Assembly (NCBI GenBank): GCA_011009095.1
Contig: VTPC01090433.1
Span: forward strand, 198,344-262,343
DNA from: Ignelater luminosus
Lineage: Eukaryota > Arthropoda > Insecta > Coleoptera > Elateridae
DNA: 64,000 nucleotides
Reading direction: 5' to 3'
Made by a program: the position numbers and the translations under genes. Positions 13,401 through 25,400 of this stretch are shown here, in pieces. The notes beneath the pieces were generated by a model. That model was given only the letters and a program-made list of their open reading frames with translations. It searched no databases and was not told the DNA's origin. Each line of letters begins with the position of its first letter. Within the stretch, counting starts at the first letter, position 1.

Positions 13401-16400
13401 GATTACACATGTTCGAGTAAATCACGTCGTGAGTAGTAGTGGGTGGTAAAGTAGTTTCCAAATGTCTTGGCACGCGAAATGCGCAAAAAGAGAAAGAGAA
13501 AAAGAAAACTGTAAAAATCATGCATGTAGGACCGATCGGCTAAAATTCGTCTTCTGCACAATGAAGGTCGCGTGCCACGAGATTTGGAAACCACTCTAAT
13601 GTCGTGAGTCGTTCTGGGCGGTCACGTATTGAGTCGTACGTGCCCGCCAAAATCAGGACTCATGCCCAGCTCTAGTTTGCATTCTACATACGTATAAAAA
13701 GTAAACGTAGGTCTCACGCCGCCTCGTGACTTATACAGGGTGATTCTGAAATAAAGGGTATCCTCTTAAAGGTGGATAGCGGTGTGATAGTACATACATT
13801 TGCGATAAAAAAAGGTAGGTAAAAATTGCATAGTTTCCGAGAAAAAGACTTTTGAAATTTAATCGCTAAGCCAAGCCGGTCCTGCTCTCATACTTTTACT
13901 TAAGTAAAAATCGATAGGGGTTGACTGACCCTCCTTGTCATTGGCAGGTAGCTAGTTACATATGTAAGGGTCGAAACATGTTGTCACAATCGGTCGGTCT
14001 TTGACTTTCCTGAGAGTGACAAGGTGTGAAAAAATTTAAAGTGAGCGAGATGTTTTCCACTCAAGAGTTGGCAGACATAACTTTAATGTATGGAGAATGT
14101 CATTATAATGTAGAAGCGACAAAACGACTGTACTCCGATCGTTTTCCACAATACTGCAAACGATACAACGACTTCGTGATACAGGTAGCACCGTCGCAAC
14201 ATATGAAGGCCGTGGACAAGAACGAGCACCACAGTTTCTTCAAGCGGAAGAAGATGTATTAGATATGATTAATGAAGATCCTACAATAAGTACCCGCGGT
14301 ATCGCACGCGACGTGAACGTTTCCCAAGCAACAGCGCATCGGATATTAAAGTCGTACTTATTACATCCCTATCACGTACAACGGGTTCAGCATTTAACTG
14401 AAAATGACTTTGCACCGAGACGAACATTTTGTGAGTGGTTTCAACAAAAAAACAATGCAGCAACAGGAATTTGTAGAGAAAGTACTGTTTACGGATGAGT
14501 GTTGTTTTACGCGAGACGGTATCTTAAATTTTCATAACGTACATTATTGGAATGACGCTAATCCTCACCTGATTAGGGAAAATAAATTTCAATGGCGGTT
14601 TTCTATTAATGTGTGGTGTGGAATTTTATGAGACACATTGTTTGGACCATTTATTTTACCACAGCGGTTAAACGGAGACACGTATCTGGAATTTCTAGAA
14701 AACAGGTTGCCAGATATGTTGGATGATACACCTCTAGAAACTCGTAGGCATATTTATTACATGCATGATGGAGCCCCTCCGCATACTAGCGTACGTGTGC
14801 AGGGCTATTTGAACGAAATGTTTCCCCATCGGTGGATTGGTCGCAATGGTCCCGTACGCTGGCCTGCTCGTAGCCCTGACATAAATCCTCTGGACTACTT
14901 CTTGTGGGGTCACATGAAGTCTGTTGTATATCGCACGGAAGTCGAAAACGCGGAAGACCTTCAACAACGTATTTTAGCAGCAGCCGCAGAAATTCGCAAT
15001 ACAGCTGGAATATTTACTCGTGTGCGTAACAGTTTTCACCGACGCATAGAGGCTTGTCTTCAGGTCGACGGTGGTCATTTTCAAAGAAAATAGGCATCTC
15101 TGGCAAATTTTCATTCTTGCACTACAATGGTTTTACAACAACCGTAAATCTCCTTAACTTTCACTTTTTACTCCGAAGGCGAGAATACAAAGAACACTTT
15201 CCTTTTTCTAGCCAGAGACGGCTTCAGTATTTAATATTTCGGAAAATTGTGAAAATTATCAACTTTCACGGAGCCACTTCGTTTCTTCATTTTTTGTCTT
15301 CTTTTAGCCTCACTTATCACCTATTAAAAGGATACCCTTTATTTCAGAATCACCCTGTATACGTGACCTGCTAAAATTACGACTTGTGCCCAGTTTTACA
15401 AGAATCATCCATGTGCAAAGGAGAAATTTGTATGTGTCAAGAGATCTAGAATTGTTTTCAAAAAGAAAGAAGAAACTTCAATGCCTACTATTTTCACTAA
15501 GCAACAATTAACTTTTTAAATTTTATTTCATTGCAAATCATTTTTGTCTTGCAATGTTTTAATGTAGTTGTTGGGCTTTATTCCAAATTACGTTGAAATA
15601 AACCATCTTTTTAAGTTCAAGTTCAAATTTTGGATATCTTGCTAAAAATTTCTGCATATACAGTCTGTTCCACTGGAAAGAGCCCGAGCTGTAGCACCTT
15701 TATGAAAATACGCCCATCAAACTATATTATATATTTTTAAACGGGGCAATAAGCTCTACCAGTTGCCTCGGAAAAATAATTTTTAACTTTTATACTGTAA
15801 AAGTGATGGCGTCACAAGATATTTTGTAAATTTCAACCCAAATATTTTTTCCCACTATCTGATAGGTATTCTATCTAAACTTTCATAGCTTACATAGGTA
15901 AATCTCGGGAGTAAAATGTAAAAACCGTTTAAAACAAGATAGGCGCTGTTTAAACAAGAACAGCAATAAAATGTAGATTGGGTACATAAAAATAATGTTA
16001 TAACTAGACAAAACAAAATAAAATAAACAAAGCAAACGAAAAAAACAAGGAAAATAAACAAAAAGTAACGAAAATAATGTGGGAAATACATAAGATTTTA
16101 ATCCAACAGGAACAGTTGTAGTAGGTTTTATAAAAATAAAATTCAGATCCTTTCCTGACGTTAAATACATAATTTTCGTCTTCTGGTTATACTGACAAGT
16201 GACAACTATCTTTGCTGCTTTCTACAACACACTGTGTAATATATATGTTAAATATCGTACTTAATCTCAAGAAATTTTTTAATTTTGTTCGGAAATTTCC
16301 CTATGTAAGGATACAGAAGTTTAGTATTGTTGAAGAGTTGATTTGCTGGTTCTGTGTAGTGACAATTGAAGGTTAAACAATTTAGAACTTGGAAATTCAA

Positions 16401-19400
16401 GTGTCACCGTTGAATATAGAGCTTTTTTTCTTTGACTTTTTAGCTAGTTTCTGGTTTATAAATAGTTAATAATAATAATGTGTTGCACTTATTAATAAAC
16501 AAATTTTATGTTTGAAAAATCCTAACCTGTTTATTTAATTATCTTTTTTGGCGCTAGTGACAAATCCGGTGCCTAACTTTATGCATATTTGGAATAAAAG
16601 TTGAATTTATAGATAACAGTCAAACATTCTTTTTTAAAAATGACATTAACAGTGCGAATGTAAAGTGAATGTATAAAAGATCAGTGTTTCTCAAATTTTT
16701 TGTGATTTGCAGAATATTTTTACTCTTACTGTACTTTCTATTTCAGTTGATGGATAGTCTTTATTCTACCTGCATGTTACTACATTTAATGGATGGGCTA
16801 GACAGACTACATGCAATATCTCACTAATTACATTAACTACACACAAATTAAAGTTGTCCCTTTGTCAGCCAATACTTAACTAGTAATGTAATTTGACGGG
16901 CAGATATGAACATACTCTATAACTGTAGGTATTTTAATGATGCCAAACTAATCTGGTTAAACTTCAAGAAAATCAGTTCATTCCATTTTTGGAAACATTT
17001 AAGATTTCTGAGTCACTGTAATGTATGCTGTGTAATTAAGAATTTAACTCTTTTTATCTTTCATAAACATGCACCAAAAGATCTCTTTTATGTTTTGCTA
17101 AAATAAGTAACTTTTATAAAGCATATAAAAAAAAGGATAACAGCCATCTAACAAGGCATTTCATTAAAGTTCTAAAAGACTCTATTCATCTAACAAAATA
17201 ATGATCAACAGTCTAGATAACTTTTTTCCCTTAATTATTGAACTGAATCTTTATTTATGTATTAAAGTACATATAAAATATCGGAAAACCATTTAGGTTT
17301 AAATTTTTAATTGCAACATCAGTTATTTTTGTATCTTGATTGTTTTCATAAAGAAATGCATATGGATATTATTAGATTTATTCCTATCTAAAGAAGAAAG
17401 GTCATTTCGTGCCAATTAAAACTTTCCTATTTGAAGACTATATACTATAATACATTCATAAAAATCAAATTATCTCAATTACTTTTGCAAATCGCTTGTA
17501 GTTAAACGCAAGGTTATTAGAATAAAAAGTTTTCCATTTTCTTAAGGCTAGTTTCCACTGTCCTGACAAAAGCACACAGTAATTTCATGTTAAATGAACC
17601 ACCTAAAAAATTTGGTTTCAACTAAACCCAGGTGTGATTTGCTATACAGGGTGTCCCCAGATTGACTTAACAATAGGTGTAAAAGACAAAAAAATTTTGA
17701 GTTGAAATCTGAGCCTGTGGGGATCAGCCCTGCTTGATTAGAAACTAATTTGTGCCATATTTTTATTTTTGAAAAATCAAGTAGGCTTTGATAGGTATCA
17801 AAAACTTATTTTCGGTGTAAGTAAAGTACTTTTTCCGTGAGACATATCGAAAAATCTTATAAGCAAAAGTTGTTCAGAATGTAAATTTATGCTCAAATAC
17901 CAAATTTGAAAACAATCGACACAATTTTGTTTTTCTCTATGTAACTGCCACTACTTTAAAGTTCGTCTTGAAAAACGTTCAGGCACGTGGCAGTTACATA
18001 GAGTAAACTTTCCTGCAATCTGTAATTAATAGTACCAATAAAATTTATTTTTTTCAATTCACTGTTTTTCAAAATTCAAAAATCAAGGGAAAAATCAAAT
18101 TGTGCCAATTGTTTTCAAATTTGGTATGTAGGCATAAATTCGCATTCTGAACAACTTTTGCTTATCAAATCTTTTGATATGTATTACGTAAAAGGTACTT
18201 TACCTACACCGAAAATAAGTTTTTGATACCTATCAAAGCCTGCTTGATTTTTCAAAAATAAAAATATTGCGCAAGTTAGTTTCTAACCAAGCAGAGGTGA
18301 TCCCCACAGGCTCAAATCTCAACTCGAAGATTTTTTGTCTTTCACACCTCTTGTTAGGTCGATCTGGTGATACCCTTATAAGAACTCATTTTATTTTCAG
18401 AAAGCATTACTGTTCTTGAAATATAGTCTGTCAAAAATTATTATGGCCCTCATATGAAAGCAGTAATAGTTAACTTACAAGGGAGGTAATAGAAAAGATG
18501 CTTTTATCAAATAGAACAAGTTAGTATTATTTTTCTATAGAAATTAATTACTAAAACCGAATTATTTGGAAGTGATATGTGATTAAGTTTTAATAAAACC
18601 AAAAAAAAGTTTTCTACTACTGCCTTCAAATGTGAGCCGTAGGTGTGTGTGTTGCTCCCATAGTAACAACCAATAGTATCTAAGAAACAATTATGACAGA
18701 CATAATATAGCAACATATTGATTGGTTTGATTCAAAATAGTCTTCTTTTAAACTAAAGTCGGTAGTAGGAAAAATGATGAATGCATCTTGGTCCATAAGT
18801 GTGCTTTGCAGTCTCAAGTGATCTTCTTTCTTGGTACATAATCTTTATTTCCTTTGTACATAAATAACTATTATTCTTTTTTTTAAATCATTGCTTTTCG
18901 CCATTGTTACATCATCTCACTGAAAGGCAAGGTTTGACAAATCACTTTCAATTTTTGCACAATAAAGCGGTATTTTTTATTTAGTCAATTGATTCAGAAA
19001 AAAATCCTGCATATGGTATCTTATTCCATAGTTTGATAAATATTATAATTAAGTCTAATAATTAAATTTTATATTTCGACATTCTACCTCAATTGGATCT
19101 TTATAAGCCTGGGTATTGACAGAAGTCATGCTTATAGTGTTAATTTCTTAAGATACCAGAAGTTTAACAGTAGACGGATTACTTGTTCTGTGAGAGGTAA
19201 AGATGTATGGGTTGTAAACGTTTGTGAAAAGACATTTTTACATTCAGTATTCTAATAGCTTCTGTCAATCACTCCAGGCTCATAAAGATCCGATTGAGGT
19301 AAAATGTCCTAATATTAAATTTAATTATTAAACTTAATTATATGATTTATCAGACTATGAAATATGATACCATATGAAAGATTTTTTTCTTAATCAATTG

Positions 19401-22400
19401 ATTAAAGGAAAAATAACACTTTATTGTACAAAAATCAAAAGTGATTTGTGCAGGAGCCGCATACGTACCTATAAAAACTTTTTGATTCTACCTCCCGATC
19501 ATTCATATACATTCTATAAATTTCATTTTTCTATCTTTCAAAATAAGTCTGATTATAAGGGTGAACACGTAACTTGGGACACCCTGTATTCAGTTGTTAT
19601 ATACCGTAGTCATTGCTAAACACTATAATAAAATAATAAATATATCAAGTTTAGGATATTTTCTAAAATGTTTTGAAGAATGCGGTGACGCATTTACATA
19701 TTTATTGCACTTCTACGAATATCGTAATCAGACTGACGATAAGCTTCAATTATACTTTTTGTGGCAATTAAAGATTACTTACGTAAAGCCGCAAATTATT
19801 ATGTATAATCAAAGTTTACTTTCGTCGTCAATGGGTAACCCGCTTTAGAATTTTCTTCATTTTAAAAATTATAAAGCGAAAAAAAACTAAAATTAATTTT
19901 AAAAAACCTTTTAGAATACATAATTTGGAATTTTTTTGTCCTATTTACATCGAGTAAATAAAAAAAATTAACGAATTTAAGAGTATTTTTAACACTGATG
20001 ACGCTCTTCATACACGCAGTCTCACCGTGTACATTAAAAAAATCATTTTTTATGACAAATAATCGATAAAAAACAAAAAAGAAAATACTAAATAAAAGAC
20101 TTCATTTTTGTCGGAATTTCAGCAATAATAACATTATATGATTCCAATGGGTCATGGGTTGCAAAGGAGCACTGCCGTTGACCGCAACAACCTGCGACCC
20201 ACGGCCAAGTTGATCCTGGCTTCACCTCTAACCCTTGCCTCTCTAACCTAGGACCTCAAACATATTTATTGTAGTAGGTTTGTGCTCTTGTCGATAAACC
20301 GCAACACCGGCGAATAAAACGGAAACTACCACAGCAACGTAATAGGTTCAAATTAACAATTAATGCAATAATAAAATGACGTGCGTGCAAGCCCTCTTTC
20401 TCCTTTATTCAATTACTGGTTCGATTGAACGGAAAATCAAAAAAGTAATAATGATTTTGGTAGGGTTGCATCACTTCCATATTTCCATAAAATTTCATGC
20501 TTTAATAACGAGAAAAACGTTAAATTTTCATTTTTCCAAGAAACAAAAACACGAGAGCGCTTTAAATTTTGCCATAAAAACTGCACGTTACGACCATTCC
20601 AAAAGCAAATAAAAATAAAAGCCCTTCTAAAATAGTCAAAGACCATATTGAAGGGGAACAACTTGGCAGGAAATCGCTTAGAAGCTGGAAAGGAAATGCG
20701 AATCGTAAACCACGTGGAGAAACCACAACGCACAAGCTGACGGCAAGACTTGCTGTTAAATTGCTGATCCCAAAATGTAATACCGAACTTCCCAAGAACG
20801 TACTCACTTTCATCCCTATTGGGTTTAGTTTTATTCAGGGATTTACTTGTATTTTTTACGTTAGTTTAATAAAATTCCCTTAATAAAATGCACACTGAAC
20901 TGTCGAAATCGATTTTGAACAGCATGTTTAGGAAAATACACAATCGAAAGAAAAGTAAATCGGGAAATTTGAATTTCCTTGTTATCCTTCATAGCTGCTT
21001 AATTACTCTTGTTATTATTATTTTCGTTTATAAATTCCAACATACATCAAAAGCTTGAAAAAGCGGTCAATAATTTTTACCTGTTTTAATACCCGTTACG
21101 AAATTAGATTTTTAAACAAAGGCAAAGTTACGAGGTTTACTAATTAGAATGACGATATGCTGCACGGAAAATTCGGACTCATTTGTTCTAACTGTGCTAA
21201 CTTTTACTTAGGGATTTAATTAAAATTTAATCAGGCTTGTTTTTCGCCTAATGAAAAATACAAATTTCCTAGTTTAAGAAGGAAAAATGAGAGTATTAAA
21301 ACAGCCTGTAAAAAAGAGTAAATGAATAACTTCTTTAAACGTTACGCTAATAAAAAGGGTCATTAATTGATGTAAATTAATTAATCTTTTAGGTATTAGA
21401 CACGGTATATTAGCAAAGGTTTTCAGACTTAAATCACAGATCGCAGTGAAAAAAAAAGGAAGTGAGATAAATACGAGTTAAAACGAAAGAAAAAATCTTT
21501 TCATGGATTCATTAGATTAGAAAAATTAAAACTTTCATTAAGTTGATTGTTTTAAGAATGCTGTAGCAGTAAGCAGTAGTGCGTTTGTGTGCCCCAAATA
21601 GTTGTGACCAAATTAACAAGATTTCGTTAGAAAAAACAACTGAAAACAAGAAAACCCTTGCTTTGATCGATGCTTTCTAAGAACTCACCAATAATAATTT
21701 ACGAGGATGGGATGATACTTACTTAGCCCAACAATGAAACAGTTTTTTTTTTTTGGTTTCAAGATCATTTTTATCTGCATTTATCTGCAAGGTCAATGCA
21801 TTTTGATCCCATCACGGAAGGCATTTTCCTCAAGACCTGCAAAATAGGCGTCGACAGCGGTCTTGACTTCTACATCTGATGAAATTTTTTTCCACCGAGA
21901 AAAACTTTTAGGTTAGGGAATAAATGGAAGTCAAAGGGAGCCAAATCAGGAGAATACGATGCGTACGGAAGTAAATAATACTTTAATTCCTTGATTTTGG
22001 CCATTGCAGTTACATCAGTGTGAGTACGTGCATTATCCTGATGAAAAATAATTTTTCTTACGAGCTAATCCCGGTCTTTTTTCACGAATATTCTGATGAA
22101 ATCGGTCTAAAAGATTCGCATAGTATTCCCCATTTATCGTTTGTTCCTTCGGAAGATAGTCGATCATCAGTATCCCTTTTGCATCCCAGAAAACTGAAGC
22201 CATTACCTTACCAGCTAATTTAATAATAGCCATGGCCTTCTTTGGAACCGAACAACCAGATTCAGTCCACTGCTTCGACTGTAATTTTGTTTCAGGGGTA
22301 TAGTGATGGACCCAGGTTTCGTCGGTGGTGACAAACCGACGGATTTCTCTTAAAACGGTTCAAACACTCTTGTGACATTTGCACACAAAGTCGTTTTTGA

Positions 22401-25400
22401 TCCACTGTAAGTAAACGCGGCATCCATCTTGCGGAGAGATTTTTCATACATAATTCCTTACTTAAAATATTTAACACTTGCTGTTTTGAAATGCCGAGAG
22501 CATTAGCTATTTCCGACAATTTTGGTCGTCTGTTCTGCAAAACCATATCATGAACTTTTGTAACCATTTCTGATGTTGAGAAGCTTCTTGGTCGTCCAGA
22601 GCGGTGTTCATCTTGAATGCTTGTACGCGATTAAATTCAGCCACCCAGTTCTTAACATAGCATAGGATGGAGCATTTTCATCCAATACATTTTGCATTTT
22701 TCAAAGATTTCTGCACCTTTCAGTCCTTTGATATGCAAAACTTTAATGACAGAACGATGTTCAAAATTTCGAGGGGGGAGGTTTGAAACCCAAAACTCCC
22801 CTCTAGCTACGGCCTTGACTGACAACAAACGATTTGACAGAGATTTTATATTATTTGTGTAAACAAATGAAGGCTGTAAGTTTTTGCAATGATATACAGG
22901 GTGATTCTGAAATAAAGGGTATCCTTTTAATAGGTGATAAGTGAGGCTAAAAGAAAACAAAAAATGAAGAAACCAAGTGGCTCAGTGAAAATTGAGAATT
23001 TTCACAATTTTCCGAAATATTAAATACTGAAGCCGCCTCTGGTTAGAAAAAGGAAAGTGTTCTTTGTATTCTCGCCTTCGGAGTAAAAAGTGAAAGTTAA
23101 GGAGATTTACGGTTGTTGTAAAACCATTGTAGTGCAAGAATGAAAATTTGCCAGACATGCCTATTTTCTTTGAACTGACGCAGGTGTAGTAGCACAACGA
23201 ACAATAAATGCCATCATAAGCTACCCCCTGAACATTTTCAACTTTCCCTTCTTAAATCTGAAGTTGAGGAGATCAAAGAAATTGTGATATGTTTAACAGG
23301 CAGGGTTGTTGAAATGTATTAAGACAGTAAAAAGATAATAGCATAATTTATGTCACGAGCAATTAGACTCCAGTCTCGCAAGCAACATTTTAATCCCTTA
23401 TTATTATTTAGTCATTTGAACAGAAAACATTATGGAAGATACTACAAATTATCGCTTCTGTATTTAACTCAATTCCATAAAATCAACCAATTTTTATTTA
23501 TGTAGCATAATACTTATTGAAGTTTTTGGTTCTTCGGAATTTTACAGATCAAAAAGTAAATGTTATAAACGTGTCCATAGGTTATTTATGGCATTGTAGA
23601 AACCAGAAAAACTATTATAAGCGTTTAAAGTGCGAGAAAGGTTTGGTGTGTTTACCATGCTTTCGGCGAAATAGCAGTTCCTTTTAACATAAGCTATCGC
23701 CTTCTTTTATCTCGAGCAAGTAGTAAATAGTAAGTCTGTCAACTAAGCAAGTACAGCAACTTTATTTTACCCCCCATCATGTTTACTTCTTAATCCAAAA
23801 AAGCTAGAATTATAAAAAGGTTTCTCGTCAAAACGTTTTCTTGGAGATTAAATATTTGGTACCTGCTTCTTTCAAAGGCACTGGCTTTACCCTAACAACT
23901 ACGTACTTGTGACCCCACAAGAAGTAGTCCAGAGGATTTATGTCAGGGCTACGAGCAGGCCAATTTATTTTCCCTAATCAGGTGAGGATTAGCGTCATTC
24001 CAATAATGTACGTTATGAAAATTTAAGATACCGTCTCGCGTAAAACAACACTCATCCGTAAACAGTACTTTCTCTACAAATTCCTGTTGCTGCATTGTTT
24101 TTTGTTGAAACCACTCACAAAATGTTCGTCTCGGTGCAAAGTCATTTTCAGTTAAATGCTGAACCCGTTGTACGTGATAGGGATGTAATAAGTACGACTT
24201 TAATATCCGATGCGCTGTTGCTTGGGAAACGTTCACGTCGCGTGCGATACCGCGGGTACTTATTGTAGGATCTTCATTAACCATATCTAATACATCTTCT
24301 TCCGCTTGAAGAAAGTGTGGTGCTCGTTCTTGTCCACGGCCTTCATATGTTGCGACGGTGCTACCTGTATCACGAAGTCGTTGTATCGTTTGCAGTATTG
24401 TATTCCGCGAAGGCTGTCTTCGTTGTGGAAAACGAATGACGTACAGTCGTTTTGTCGCTTCTACATTATAATGACATTCTCCATACATTAAAGTTATGTC
24501 TGCCAACTCTTGAGTGGAAAACATCTCGCTCACTTTAAATTTTTTCACACCTTGTCACTCTCAGGAAAGTCAAAGACCGACTGATTGTGACATGTTCCGA
24601 CCCTTACATATGTAAATAGCTACCTGCCAATGACAAGGAGGGTCAGTCAACCCCTATCGATTTTTACTTAAGTAAAAGTATGAGAGCAGGACCGGCTTGG
24701 CTTAGCGATTAAATTTCAAAAGTCTTTTTCTCGGAAACTATGCAATTTTTACCTACCTTTTTTTATCGCAAATGTATGTACTATCACACCGCTATCCACC
24801 TTTAAGAGGATACCCTTTATTTCAGAATCACTATGTATAGGCTGAATGCATAGCAACGCCATTCTTAGGAGGCTAGCTGATTATCATCCCACCCTGAAAC
24901 TTTTGATACGATTCTAACATTTTTGAATGCGTCATATTAAAAAGACCATAGAAGATTTAGTCGTCACTCTGAGTAGCTATAAGCTTCTCGGTTGTTTATT
25001 TCACGAGTTTCGAAATTTTTCCAACTTCGATATAAAATGTGTTTTATTCCAGAAATTAGCGTATAACAATTTATCAAAATTCTCGATTTCGCATTTTCGA
25101 CCTTTATCTGTAAGTTCATCTGTTATTTACTTATTTAGTTATAGAGAAAGCAACATCTTAAAGCAATAGAGTAATCGACCGTCATTGACATTGACATTGA
25201 TGTCAGTTTTTTTTTTTTTTTTTAGAAAAGTGAAAAGATTAGTCAACTACAGCAAGGTAATATGAACGCATTCGGGTAAATGATGATATCAACAACAAAT
25301 GTTTTGTGATAGAGAATATTTTCTTGGAAAGCGAAATCAATTTTGGAAATTTTCGGCAATTGTTCTTGGTAAAATGTTTTTCGTTATATCTATGAAATCA

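Noticed and set aside
14281-14967. Minus-strand frames inside DD41D copy A
   Set aside because: Antisense of the transposase coding sequence.
15855-16170. Phe/Tyr/Leu-rich minus-strand frames that look like membrane proteins
   Set aside because: They are translations of A-rich plus-strand DNA; the apparent membrane segments follow from base composition.
20437-20813. Overlapping minus-strand hydrophobic frames
   Set aside because: Two frames overlap each other in different phases and show no motif; best explained by chance.
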